Counted from the stretch's first letter, positions 17,200 to 26,332 are shown. The stretch is DNA of 64,000 nucleotides from Olsenella_K sp050953285 (GCA_050953285.1 JBMNMK010000002.1:62001-126000); one strand, 5' to 3'. Notes: generated by a model from the sequence alone, not told the origin. Translations and numbers: made by a program.

Positions 17200-18558
17200 A
17201 TGGAAACTGCTTCCAGCATAATTGCAACCGTTTCAAACTTTATATGGAACGGAGTTCTGCTCTGGCTTTTGGTAGGAACCGGCATTCTCTATACCATCCG
17301 TACTAACTTTGTCCAGGTGCGTCACTTTGGGCGCGCACTCAAGCGCGTCTTTGGCGGCTTCAATTTGAACGGTGAAAAGGCCGGAAAGGACGGAATGAGC
17401 TCTTTCCAGGCACTGGCAACTGCAATTGCCGCACAGGTTGGTACCGGAAACATTGCAGGTTGCGCAACGGCCCTTGTTGCAGGTGGTCCTGGCGCAATCT
17501 TCTGGACATGGATTGCTGCATTCTTTGGCATGGCAACCATCTATGGTGAGGCGACACTTGCTCAGAAAACCAAAACCAAGGATGAAGAAGGCAATGTAAT
17601 AGGTGGTCCTGTCTACTACATCATGTCTGCTTTTAAAGGAAAACTCGGCAAGTTTCTAGCGAGCTTCTTTGCAATAGCGATCATCTTTGCTCTTGGTTTT
17701 GCGGGTATTATGGTGCAGTCAAATTCCATCAGTCAGGCAATGAATTCTGCATTCAATGCTCCAATGTGGATTGTAGGCTTAATCGTTGCTATTCTCGCGG
17801 GCTTTGTTTTTGTGGGTGGCATCGGACGTATTGCTTCAGTGACCGAGAAGGTCGTGCCCCTGATGGCGGTTGCATATCTCGTTGGCTGCATCGTGGTTCT
17901 GATCATCAACGGCCAGAACATCCCACACGCGTTTGAATCCATCTTTGTTGGCGCATTTCAACCTCAAGCCTTGGGCGGCGCTTTTGCGGGTATTGGCGTG
18001 AGCCAGGCAATTCGTTTTGGCGTGGCGCGCGGCCTGTTCTCTAACGAGGCTGGCTTGGGTTCTACTGCGCACTCTCATGCAATCGCTAAGGTCAAGTCGC
18101 CCCAGGAAGAGGGCGAGGTTGCAATGTTTGGTGTCTTTGTCACCTTCATCATTGTTACCCTGACCGCACTTGTTATATTGACCTCTGGCAATCTGGAGGG
18201 GTCAATCATAAACGGCGTCACAGGAACGGCTGTTGCTCAGGAAGCTTTCCGCCTTTCCTTTGGTAATTTTGGCCCTCATTACATCGCAATTTGCCTTGCG
18301 TTCTTTGCCTTCTCCACAATCGTGGGCTGGTACTTCTTTGCGGAGCAGAACGTGAGGTGGCTCGTGGGTAGCAGGTTTGTGAAGCCATTTACCGCAATCG
18401 TGATCGTTGTGATGTTCCTCGGTTCTCTGCTCAAAGTGGAGCTCGTTTGGAACCTTGCCGATCTCTTTAACGGACTTATGGCCTTCCCGAACCTCCTGGC
18501 ACTACTCGCTCTCTCTGGCATCGTGGCCAAAATGGCAAAGGATAAGGACGTGGAGTAA
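17200..18558 (+). CDS. Alanine/glycine:cation symporter (AGCS family), copy 1
   Basis: The 452-residue inner membrane carrier takes up alanine or glycine with Na+. Family signatures are visible: VGTGNIAGCATALVAGGPGA near residue 88, GGPVYYIMSAF near residue 140, and SNEAGLGSTAHSHAIA near residue 280. About ten to eleven hydrophobic helices can be counted. The ATG at 17200 follows GCGAGAGGAATC. It lies 216 bases after grdB on the same strand, so it probably supplies glycine to the reductase. A close paralogue lies at 20260-21633 in opposite orientation. Confidence 0.92.
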   Translation: METASSIIATVSNFIWNGVLLWLLVGTGILYTIRTNFVQVRHFGRALKRVFGGFNLNGEKAGKDGMSSFQALATAIAAQVGTGNIAGCATALVAGGPGAIFWTWIAAFFGMATIYGEATLAQKTKTKDEEGNVIGGPVYYIMSAFKGKLGKFLASFFAIAIIFALGFAGIMVQSNSISQAMNSAFNAPMWIVGLIVAILAGFVFVGGIGRIASVTEKVVPLMAVAYLVGCIVVLIINGQNIPHAFESIFVGAFQPQALGGAFAGIGVSQAIRFGVARGLFSNEAGLGSTAHSHAIAKVKSPQEEGEVAMFGVFVTFIIVTLTALVILTSGNLEGSIINGVTGTAVAQEAFRLSFGNFGPHYIAICLAFFAFSTIVGWYFFAEQNVRWLVGSRFVKPFTAIVIVVMFLGSLLKVELVWNLADLFNGLMAFPNLLALLALSGIVAKMAKDKDVE

Positions 18559-18599
18559 CAAAGCTTAACTGAGCAATTTGAGTTCCACTTCATGTGCGT

Positions 18600-18632
18600 A
18601 GGCAAGGGGGCTTCGGCCTCCTTGCCTTTTTT
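18600..18632 (+). terminator. Rho-independent terminator of AGCS copy 1
   Basis: AGGCAAGGGGGC-TTCG-GCCTCCTTGCC is followed by six T, a textbook terminator 40 bases after the symporter stop. Confidence 0.92.
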
Positions 18633-18744
18633 GTACCGAGCACGCCGGCGCAACATGGCACAATGGTGATACACCATGAACGAAGCCTCAAAGCGCCACC
18701 ACGCGCGAGCGCTTCGCCACGCTCACACAAACTCAGGAGTCACG

Positions 18745-20019
18745 ATGCACTCACCAGTTATCACAGAATACCAAGGCAAGAAATTTGCTCTTTTCTACAA
18801 TCCGCACGAGGATAATGGCTGCTTGAGCAACTGGTTTGAGGCGCCCCTAACGCTCGACGGGCAGCAGTTTGCCACGGCTGAGCAGGCATTTATCTATCTC
18901 AAGGCCCGCCACTTTGGCGATATTCCCACAGCCATGCGTGTGCCCGCCTCCACCGACGCGCGCTATCTTAAGCGCCTGAACAAGCAGATCACGCCCTTCA
19001 ATTCTGCGGCGTGGCATGAGGTGCGCGTCAAAATCATGCACCAGTGCCTCAAGGAGAAGTTCACACAGAACCCCGACCTTGCCAGTTTCTTGCTGGCAAC
19101 GGGCGACGCGCTCATTGCGCAGTGCTCGCCGCATGATCGTTTCTGGTCAAATGGCTGCGATGCCACACGTCTTTCTCGCCTGGATCCAGACCAGTGGCTG
19201 GGCAAGAACCAGCTGGGAGAGCTCTTGATGGAGCTTCGCTCTCATCTTCTGGGCGAGAAGAACCAGGCTGCTGAAGTTGATGCGCCGCAAGAGGGCGCGC
19301 CAGAGGCAGCTGCGCCTGAGGGTGTTCTCGAGCTTGATACCAGCTCCAAGGATGCGCTGGCGCCAGCGGCGGAGTCAGCGCCGTCCAAGGTCGCAGGGTC
19401 AGCAGAAGCGTCTGAAGCTGCAGAGCCATTAGTGGCGGTGGAGGCACCAGAGGTCGCAGAGCCAGAAGAAGCGCCAGTGCCGGCGCCGACAGAGCCGGCG
19501 GCACCTCAGCCGAAGGCTTTGGACATGGAGGCGTATGAAGCGTCGGGGGAGTGCGCGCCGCTCGGGGCTGCCGAGCTCAAGGGCCTGGTGCAGGCGTTTT
19601 TGGGAAGCTTATCTGCGGCAGATCTGGATGCACTCATCAAGGGCATGAGTGGATCGAGCGTGGTGGTGCCAGCGGTTGTGGCTGATTCGTGGGAAGAAGC
19701 TCAAGAAGATCCTGAGGCGCAGTTCTATGTGGAGATTGATGGGCGCCAAATACGCCCTGCAATGGCAGAAAACAATGCTGGTCAGAGGTGGTTTGCGGTC
19801 TTTACCTCTGCGGATGAGGTTTTACCAGAGCAGCTGGACGGACGAGAGCTCTTGGTGCTTCCCATGGCTGCATGCGTGGAGATTGCCCGCACGCGTGGGG
19901 ATGCACAGGGCATCATCGTGAATGCATATTCGGACTGCTTGACGCTTACGCCAGAAACCTGCTTAAAGATTGCCGACTACTGGCAAAAGTCGCTTCGCAA
20001 GAAGGCGGATGTAGAGTAA
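18745..20019 (+). CDS. NADAR (YbiA-like) domain fused to an SseB-like domain
   Basis: The 424-residue protein has an N-terminal NADAR domain (residues about 8-165: FYNPHEDNGCLSNWFEAPL, FATAEQAFIYLKARHFGD, then the conserved LGKNQLGELLMELR). A disordered Ala/Glu/Pro-rich linker follows (about 170-265). The C-terminal domain resembles SseB (QRWFAVFTSADEVLPEQL and a final GIIVNAYSDCLTLTPE). Characterised NADAR proteins cleave N-glycosidic bonds of ADP-ribose derivatives or riboflavin intermediates; the substrate here is unknown. The start is the ATG at 18745 after AGGAGT. It is bounded by terminators on both sides. Confidence 0.8.
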   Translation: MHSPVITEYQGKKFALFYNPHEDNGCLSNWFEAPLTLDGQQFATAEQAFIYLKARHFGDIPTAMRVPASTDARYLKRLNKQITPFNSAAWHEVRVKIMHQCLKEKFTQNPDLASFLLATGDALIAQCSPHDRFWSNGCDATRLSRLDPDQWLGKNQLGELLMELRSHLLGEKNQAAEVDAPQEGAPEAAAPEGVLELDTSSKDALAPAAESAPSKVAGSAEASEAAEPLVAVEAPEVAEPEEAPVPAPTEPAAPQPKALDMEAYEASGECAPLGAAELKGLVQAFLGSLSAADLDALIKGMSGSSVVVPAVVADSWEEAQEDPEAQFYVEIDGRQIRPAMAENNAGQRWFAVFTSADEVLPEQLDGRELLVLPMAACVEIARTRGDAQGIIVNAYSDCLTLTPETCLKIADYWQKSLRKKADVE

Positions 20020-20113
20020 GAGTAGATTGAGCTGGGGTTTCGCACAACGTGAGCAGCGCACGGTCTGAGCGTCGCGCAGCTAGGGTATTGCATAGCTGAG
20101 GCAACACACAATA

Positions 20114-20147
20114 AATGAGGGATTCACCATGGGGTGAATCCCTCATT
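20114..20147. terminator. Bidirectional terminator hairpin
   Basis: AATGAGGGATTCACC and GGTGAATCCCTCATT form a perfect 15-bp stem around ATGG. It separates the convergent NADAR and AGCS copy 2 genes, with T-rich bases on both exits. Confidence 0.85.
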
Positions 20148-20259
20148 GTTAGGCGCGCAACCGTATTGCCGAGCGTTTCATGTGGTATGTGAGTTGCTGG
20201 CGCTTGGTATGCTCGCCAAGCTAAAGAGCTAAAGAGCTAAAGAGCGAACAAAAGATGTA

Positions 20260-21633
20260 CTACTTCTTTTCGTCCTCAAGATCTGCTTCCTTGGAAAGTT
20301 TTGCCACGACGCCAGAAAGTGCCAGCAGGGCAAGCAGGTTGGGGAAGACCATGAGGCCGTTAAAGAGGTCGGCCAGGTTCCAGACCAGGTCCACCTTGAG
20401 CAGCGAGCCAATGAAGATGAAGATAACGACAATAACTGCAAAGGCCTTCACGACTTTCTTGCCGATGAGCCACTTGACGTTTTGAGCTGCAAAGAAGTAC
20501 CAGCCAACAATGGTGGAGAAGGCAAAGAACATCAGGCAGATTGCAACATAGATGTATCCAAAGCCACCAAAGGCATTGCTGAAGGCCTCCTGTGCCACAG
20601 CGGTGCCGGTGATGCCGTCGGTAATGCACTGATCAAGGACACCAGAAGAAAGGATCACCAGTGCGGTGAGCGTCAAGACAATGAAGGTGTCAATGAAGAC
20701 GCCGACCATTGCGACTTCACCTTGGTCTTGTGGGCGCTTGACCTTAGCGATTGCATGGGAGTGAGGAGTAGAACCCATACCAGCTTCATTGGAAAACAGG
20801 CCACGGGCAACGCCGTAGCGTACAGCCATCTGTACGGTCTTGCCGGCAACGGCACCACCAAGAGCCTGCGGGCTGAAAGCGCCAATGAAGATAGAGGCAA
20901 TGGCGCCAGGAAGATTCTGGGCGTTGATAATGAGGACGATGATGCCACCAACAATGTAGATTGCCGCCATGATAGGGACAACCTTTTCTGTAACAGAGGC
21001 AATACGAGAGATGCCGCCAATGAAGATGAAGCCTGCCACAGCAGCTACGATGAGACCAACAATCCAGGTAGGGATGCCGAGTGCGGTGTTGAAAGCATCG
21101 GAGATGGAGTTGGACTGGACCATGATGCCCATGATACCCAGCGCCAAAATGATGGCTATGGCAAAGAAGACGGCCAAGAACTTACCCAGGCGACCCTTGA
21201 AGGCGGTGGTGATGTAGTAAACAGGGCCACCTATAACGTTGCCATCCTCATCTTTGGTCTTGGTCTTTTGGGCAAGGGTTGCTTCGCCGTAGATGGTAGC
21301 CATACCAAAGAAGGCAGCAAGCCACATCCAAAAGATGGCGCCAGGGCCGCCAGAAACCAGAGCGGTTGCGCAACCGGCAATGTTGCCCGTGCCAACCTGA
21401 GCAGCAATGGCTGTTGCCAGTGCCTGGAAAGAACTCATGCCGTCTGCGCCGGCCTTCTCGCCCTTAAGATTCATATCGCCAAAAACGCGCTTCATTGCGC
21501 GACCAAAGTGACGTACCTGCACAAAGTGCGTGCGAATCGAATAAAAAATACCGGTGCCAACGAGCAACCAAAGCAACAGAACGTTCCACACAATATCAGA
21601 AACGTTGGTGACTAGATCGTTGAGCGCGTCCAT
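20260..21633 (-). CDS. Alanine/glycine:cation symporter (AGCS family), copy 2
   Basis: The 457-residue carrier is clearly paralogous to the protein at 17200-18558, with shared blocks such as ADGMSSFQALATAIAAQVGT and ARGLFSNEAGMGSTPHSHAI. It differs most in the last extracytoplasmic loops and the charged C-terminus (LEDEKK). Transport of alanine or glycine with Na+ is expected. The ATG at 21633 follows CAGGGAGAAAT. Different regulation from copy 1 is likely because it has its own promoter region and no riboswitch. Confidence 0.92.
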   Translation of the reverse strand: MDALNDLVTNVSDIVWNVLLLWLLVGTGIFYSIRTHFVQVRHFGRAMKRVFGDMNLKGEKAGADGMSSFQALATAIAAQVGTGNIAGCATALVSGGPGAIFWMWLAAFFGMATIYGEATLAQKTKTKDEDGNVIGGPVYYITTAFKGRLGKFLAVFFAIAIILALGIMGIMVQSNSISDAFNTALGIPTWIVGLIVAAVAGFIFIGGISRIASVTEKVVPIMAAIYIVGGIIVLIINAQNLPGAIASIFIGAFSPQALGGAVAGKTVQMAVRYGVARGLFSNEAGMGSTPHSHAIAKVKRPQDQGEVAMVGVFIDTFIVLTLTALVILSSGVLDQCITDGITGTAVAQEAFSNAFGGFGYIYVAICLMFFAFSTIVGWYFFAAQNVKWLIGKKVVKAFAVIVVIFIFIGSLLKVDLVWNLADLFNGLMVFPNLLALLALSGVVAKLSKEADLEDEKK

Positions 21634-22002
21634 GGATTTCTCCCTGTCTCGTTTTCATACTTCCGTATGATTTCATGCCTTTTTGGCAATGAGGTCTCGG
21701 TGCTACCGCATGAGGTTCCGACCCATTTGCTAAATAAAAAAATGCGGCCACGTTGCACCGCCTCACAACTGCTTCTATGCGCTTCTTCCCTCCTTGGCGT
21801 GTCTATGCGTTGTTTATGATGATAAGTATGGAGCTTTCTTCAACGATTATCGAAAGCAATGCGTTTAACGGAAAAATAAGAACGATTATCGTATCTCGCA
21901 TGCGTTCATGCGCGGTATGTACTAAACTACACATAACTATATGAAAATTCTTACACAGCACCGTCATCTGTGTATCTTTTTGAGAGCCATGAATGGTGAA
22001 CC
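21634..22002. other. Divergent control region with paired palindromes
   Basis: This 370-bp region separates AGCS copy 2 and the phosphopantetheinyl transferase. Two identical 11-mers AACGATTATCG occur at 21842-21852 and 21881-21891, 39 bases apart. Each contains CGAT-N-ATCG, a small palindrome, so they look like two sites for one dimeric regulator. The region is AT-rich and otherwise has no gene. Confidence 0.5.
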
Positions 22003-22833
22003 ATGGGTCAAGATGCTCTCCATGAGCCCCTGCATGATCTGCGATGCGCTCATACCTACATTTCAATATTGCATACGGCGGTGTTGGCAGATAAGCTCAC
22101 GCAAGCTGAACGCTACATAGCACCGCGCTACACTTCTGCTGCGTCTGCTTCGGCTCAGCGCCGCTGTGAGCGAGCGGGGGAGGGCATGCTGCTCTATCTT
22201 GCGGCGCACGTCACGCAGGATGCGGATATCTGCCTGGGAGAATTTGGCAAGCCAGAGCTTTCACGCGCAGCCGCGGCGCGCGTGGCAGTGCCAGCGGGCG
22301 AGAAGTACGTGCGGGCAGTGGCGCTTGGCGCCGACCTGGTCCACCCACACATCAGCATCTCTCACGATGCTGGTCTGGTGGTGCTGGCTCTGGCCGATGA
22401 ACCCGTAGGCGTTGATGTCTCTCGGCTTGTCTTAAACGAGCGCGTAGCTAGCAGGTCCCTTGCACCCTTCTTGCCAAAAGATTGGCCGCATCTTGCAGAC
22501 CCTGCCCGTACCTATGTATGCACCCGCGCGTGGTGTGAGCTGGAAAGTGTACTAAAAGCCATGGGCACCGGCTTTACCGCGGATTATAGAAGGCATCCAG
22601 AGCTTCTTGAAGGTTGGCACCATACGACGTTTGCGCTGGTAGACGATGGTATTGTAGAAGATTCTTTCGTGTTGGATGAAGAGTTTTCCAAACGCTTGGC
22701 TACGGTCACGCAAGGACCGTCTGCAGAGCTGCCAAAAGCTGTGCTCTCTCTAGCGCTACGCACCCCTTTTGATGTGGCAATAAGCTGGCAAGATGAGGCA
22801 GTTTCAAACTTGTTAGCAAAAGGATCCGCATAA
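22003..22833 (+). CDS. 4'-phosphopantetheinyl transferase superfamily protein (Sfp-like)
   Basis: The 276-residue product has the Sfp-type layout: PHISISHDAGLVVLALA near residue 110, PVGVDVSRL with the Mg2+-binding acidic residue, and WCELESVLKAMGTGF near residue 175. These enzymes move phosphopantetheine from CoA to carrier proteins. The usual W-x-x-K-E-(A/S)-x-x-K has leucine where the first lysine is expected, so activity or substrate may differ. No carrier protein or synthase gene lies nearby. The ATG at 22003 has only a weak ribosome site. Confidence 0.75.
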   Translation: MGQDALHEPLHDLRCAHTYISILHTAVLADKLTQAERYIAPRYTSAASASAQRRCERAGEGMLLYLAAHVTQDADICLGEFGKPELSRAAAARVAVPAGEKYVRAVALGADLVHPHISISHDAGLVVLALADEPVGVDVSRLVLNERVASRSLAPFLPKDWPHLADPARTYVCTRAWCELESVLKAMGTGFTADYRRHPELLEGWHHTTFALVDDGIVEDSFVLDEEFSKRLATVTQGPSAELPKAVLSLALRTPFDVAISWQDEAVSNLLAKGSA

Positions 22834-22837
22834 AAGA

Positions 22838-22863
22838 AGCCCGCATAAGGCGGGCTCCATTTT
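22838..22863 (+). terminator. Terminator after the phosphopantetheinyl transferase gene
   Basis: AGCCCGC and GCGGGCT pair around a five-base loop, with a short ATTTT exit just beyond the stop codon. Confidence 0.75.
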
Positions 22864-22901
22864 GGCGCATCTCATGAAATGGAGAGAGCTGTTACAAGCA
22901 G

Positions 22902-23786
22902 CTATTCGCTTGTGCGCTTGCGGCTCTGATACCTGCCAGAATGGCGATACCCATGCCGGCTATCCTCACGCTCAAAGCCCGGCTTGCTGGTGCTCTTGTA
23001 GCCACGGCGCTCGCCACCAGCGCGGAAGCTATCGCGGCTGCCATCGGCGCCGTCACGGTAACCCTTGCGATAACCGCCACGACCATCGCGGCCATCCCGG
23101 CCGCCGCGACCGCCGCGCTCATCACGCCCGCGGTACCTGCGCCCACGATCTTCTCGCCCGTCGCGGCCGTCACGGCCATCACGTCCGCCGCGCGAGCCAT
23201 GGAAAGAGCGTCGCTCCTGCGCGGGTCGCGACGTGGTGTCGATGCCGCGCTCCTGAAGCTTTGCCTCCAAAGATTTGGAAACCTTGATAATTGCCTGCTC
23301 AAAGGCTGTGCGCTCCTCGGGCGTGAGGCAGTCAAAGACGTCCTCATTGGAGCTGATAGCGTCCAGATCTGGCGCGGCCGCCGCACCCGCCTCGGTGAGC
23401 TTTACCATCATGACGCGGCCGTCTTCGGCAGACTTCTCGCGCGTGATGAAGCCTTTTTCCTCCAGCTTGCTCAGCAGCTCGGACAGGGACTGCTGACGCA
23501 TGTCCAGCAAAAATGAGAGCTCGCGCTGGCTGGTCTTTGGCTTGGCTTTGAGCAGCGTGAGGAGCCTGCCCTGCCCGTGCAGCGGATCCCCAAAGCGGCC
23601 ATGTGCCTCTGCCTGGGATTTTGTGTAGCGGTGGAGAAGGCCACCCAGACGCCCCACTTTGTCCACCAACGGCATGTCCTCAATGTCCTCGTGGCTGCTG
23701 CGAGCCGGCGCCGGGCGTGCCGTCATATCCGTTGGCGCGTCTGCTGCTAGGTCCTTCTCGCCCGTGTTATCTGCAATTTCACTCAT
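22902..23786 (-). CDS. MarR-type winged-helix regulator with an RGG-like basic tail
   Basis: Residues about 40-150 form a MarR winged helix (SQRELSFLLDMRQQSLSELL, EKGFITREKSAEDGRVMMV). A linker and a disordered tail of about 100 residues follow, dominated by Arg, Gly and Asp (repeats of GGRDGRDGR), ending in basic residues. RGG-like tails usually bind RNA or promote self-association, which is unusual on a MarR protein. The ATG at 23786 follows GGAGGAAT. A 14-bp inverted repeat upstream may be its operator. No target gene adjoins it in the same direction. Confidence 0.82.
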   Translation of the reverse strand: MSEIADNTGEKDLAADAPTDMTARPAPARSSHEDIEDMPLVDKVGRLGGLLHRYTKSQAEAHGRFGDPLHGQGRLLTLLKAKPKTSQRELSFLLDMRQQSLSELLSKLEEKGFITREKSAEDGRVMMVKLTEAGAAAAPDLDAISSNEDVFDCLTPEERTAFEQAIIKVSKSLEAKLQERGIDTTSRPAQERRSFHGSRGGRDGRDGRDGREDRGRRYRGRDERGGRGGRDGRDGRGGYRKGYRDGADGSRDSFRAGGERRGYKSTSKPGFEREDSRHGYRHSGRYQSRKRTSE

Positions 23787-23846
23787 GGAAGTGATTCCTC
23801 CTTACGGCGTGGCACCCGCGTGGCGCATTTGCGCTTCAACAAAACA

Positions 23847-23881
23847 CAGGTACCTGATAGAAGCATCCTATCAGGTACCTG
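23847..23881. promoter_or_regulatory. Inverted repeat upstream of the MarR/RGG gene (putative operator)
   Basis: CAGGTACCTGATAG and CTATCAGGTACCTG form a perfect 14-bp inverted repeat with a seven-base spacer, about 60 bases upstream of the start. MarR proteins often repress themselves through such sites. A terminator function for neighbours is less likely because no T run follows. Confidence 0.55.
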
Positions 23882-23989
23882 CGAGAATACGATCGCACAT
23901 GAGTCATATACACCACATGCACATCCGCTGGGCGAAAAACCCTTGCGCTCCAAGCGCTACGAGATCATGCGGCGCAGCACCGTGGCGTC

Positions 23990-26203
23990 TTAGTCGAAGA
24001 AGCCATAGCGGATGTAGCGGACATGACGGCCGTAGGCCTGTTCGCGCACGCTGGTCTCCTCAACGCGTCCCCAGTAGCCGTAGTGGCCAGGTGTGCCCAC
24101 GCCGTTGGCGCCAATGACGCGGCCGTTGCCAATATAGAGGGCGGTGTGTGAGGCCGCTTCGTAGTATCCGCTGTTGTAATCCAGATACATCACAATGTCG
24201 CCCGGCTTGGGGTCACTTACCACACGCAGGTCATAGTCAAAGCCGCCGCTGCCGGTGGCAGAACCCCACAGGTTGTAGCAAGAGCCAAACCAGTTGGTGC
24301 CAAATACCTGGTTGTAGGCATAGGCCATAAGCATTGCGCAGCCCCAGCCCTCAGAACCAGAACCCTTAGGTCCTGCGTGCATGGACCAATAGCGGACGCC
24401 CACCTGAGAGCGTACGATATCAATGATCTTATCGCGTAGTTTATCGACGCCCTGGTAGTACTCCCAGCTTGCATCCTTAAAGTTCCACATCTGTGCAGCG
24501 GTGCCATTGTTTGCCCACACCTGCACGTTGGCGCCGCGCGCACGTGAGCCATTGCTTACATCAAGGACGTTGCCAGACAGCGCGGAGCGGATGATAAGGC
24601 CTGCTGAACCTGGCAAGATATTCCATTTCTGCGCAGCTGTATGGTTGTTCTCATACATCCATACGTTGGCGCCAACAGACTTGTCTCCCCAAGTGATATC
24701 AAGTGCTTTGCCTGACGCAACGTTGATGATGCTGTAGGTGCCGTCGTCGTTGAGCGTCACTCTAAAGCGCTGCGCATCGGTGCCGTTTGAGTACCACGTC
24801 TGCACGTTGGCACCGTTGTTATGTGAGCCATTTGAGACATCCAAAACAACGGGGAAGTACACGCCAGACTGGAGTGCGTAGACGCCATTTTCTACCAGCT
24901 GTGCCTTCTCCAGCGCAAACTTCTGCGCTCGGGTGCCGTTGTTTTCCCACACCTGGACGTTGGTGCCGCTTTGGTTGGAGGCGCCAGACACGTCTAAAGC
25001 AAGGCCATTTTGCGCCGAACGGATGATGTAGGTGCTTGCAGATTTGATGAAATACCAAAGCTGTGAGAGCGTGCCGTTACCTTCAAATTGCTGCACATTG
25101 GTGCCGCTGGTGGTTCCGCCGTTGGCAACATCAAAATACTTTGCCGCGTTGCCGGTCTGAAGCGTGTAGAGGCCGTTGCCGGCGTAGGCTACCACGTACT
25201 TTTGGGCAAGGGTCTTATTTGAATTCCAAATTTGGCCATTGGCGCCGTTATCACGGGATGCCGAGCTGATGTCGACCGAGACATTGCCCAGATCACTCTT
25301 GATGGTATACACGCCCTCGTCGGCGGTCTTGCCATTACGAAGCGCCTCGGTCAAGACGGGGTTTACCGTGAGGAAGAACTTCTGAGCCTGAGTGCCGTTG
25401 CTCTCATACAGCCACAGGTTGGTACCAGAATTTTTGGAGCCCCAGGCAAGGTCAAGCCTGAGCTTTTCGTTGGAAGAAGGTGCAAAGGAGAAGCTTCCGT
25501 CCTCATTTTTGAAGAGCTTCCAGCGCGTGTTCTCCTTGTCAGCTGCCATAAGAAGCACGTTGGCCTCTTTCTTGGCCGCTGCATACCCAAGGGCATTTCT
25601 GCTCTTCAGGCTGATGAAGCGATACTCATCGTTTCCCAGGTACTCAAAGCTCCAGTGCTGACCCAAGACATTGATAGCGCCGTCTGCCTGCACGTTGGTG
25701 CCGGCGTTGCCGGAATCGCCTGCCGTGGCTACGCGCGTGTTGGTAGAGCCCTTGGTGAGCTCAGATGAGATGGAGATGACGCTGTCCTTCTCGATAGCGG
25801 GCTCGTCAGGCTCGCTGGGCTCGTCGGGGTTGTCGGGATTGCTGGGGTTGTCGGGGTCGCCAGGTTGCTCAGGGTCCTTGTTGGGATCGACCTCCTGCTT
25901 GCCGTCCTTCTCGCCCGTGCCCTCCTCGGCAGCATCGTTCTTCTTGCCTGCGTCGTCCTTGGCGGCAGAGGACTCACCCTCAGCGGACTGCTTGGAGAGG
26001 ACCTCATCTGTGCTCGCCACGCCAGCGACGCTTGCGTCCTGACCTTCCGCACCTACCTCAACAACCTTCTCAGTTTCTGATGTTTGAACAGCTACAACGG
26101 CTTTCGTCCCAACATCTTGCGTCTGCGCGAGCGCGCGTGCGGGCTGAACTGACAGCGCAACAACGGTGGCCGCAACGGCTACTCCCAGCTTTTCTGGCTT
26201 CAT
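23990..26203 (-). CDS. Secreted ricin-repeat (RICIN/beta-trefoil) protein with C-terminal NlpC/P60-like peptidase domain
   Basis: The 737-residue protein has a signal peptide (VAVAATVVALSVQPARALAQ), then an acidic, Pro-rich low-complexity region to about residue 150. At least eight carbohydrate-binding-like repeats of the form SGTNVQVWENNGTRAQKF follow, the QxW-type RICIN_2 pattern. The C-terminal 130 residues (EGWGCAMLMAYAYNQVFG, then PKPGDIVMYLDY and SHTALYIGNGRVIGANG) look like an NlpC/P60 cysteine peptidase with cysteine in GWGC and histidine in SHTALY. It probably binds surface glycans and cleaves peptidoglycan peptides. No LPxTG anchor or membrane tail is seen. Confidence 0.85.
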   Translation of the reverse strand: MKPEKLGVAVAATVVALSVQPARALAQTQDVGTKAVVAVQTSETEKVVEVGAEGQDASVAGVASTDEVLSKQSAEGESSAAKDDAGKKNDAAEEGTGEKDGKQEVDPNKDPEQPGDPDNPSNPDNPDEPSEPDEPAIEKDSVISISSELTKGSTNTRVATAGDSGNAGTNVQADGAINVLGQHWSFEYLGNDEYRFISLKSRNALGYAAAKKEANVLLMAADKENTRWKLFKNEDGSFSFAPSSNEKLRLDLAWGSKNSGTNLWLYESNGTQAQKFFLTVNPVLTEALRNGKTADEGVYTIKSDLGNVSVDISSASRDNGANGQIWNSNKTLAQKYVVAYAGNGLYTLQTGNAAKYFDVANGGTTSGTNVQQFEGNGTLSQLWYFIKSASTYIIRSAQNGLALDVSGASNQSGTNVQVWENNGTRAQKFALEKAQLVENGVYALQSGVYFPVVLDVSNGSHNNGANVQTWYSNGTDAQRFRVTLNDDGTYSIINVASGKALDITWGDKSVGANVWMYENNHTAAQKWNILPGSAGLIIRSALSGNVLDVSNGSRARGANVQVWANNGTAAQMWNFKDASWEYYQGVDKLRDKIIDIVRSQVGVRYWSMHAGPKGSGSEGWGCAMLMAYAYNQVFGTNWFGSCYNLWGSATGSGGFDYDLRVVSDPKPGDIVMYLDYNSGYYEAASHTALYIGNGRVIGANGVGTPGHYGYWGRVEETSVREQAYGRHVRYIRYGFFD

Positions 26204-26332
26204 ATGACTCCCTCTGATTTGCGTGATTGAAGCAGTATTGGCTGCTAGCCAAGGTAATCACATATGCCATTTTAGCTAATTTTGGCTTTGAGCTGAGAAT
26301 TTGAATGTGATTTGTTTATGAACGAAACAAGC

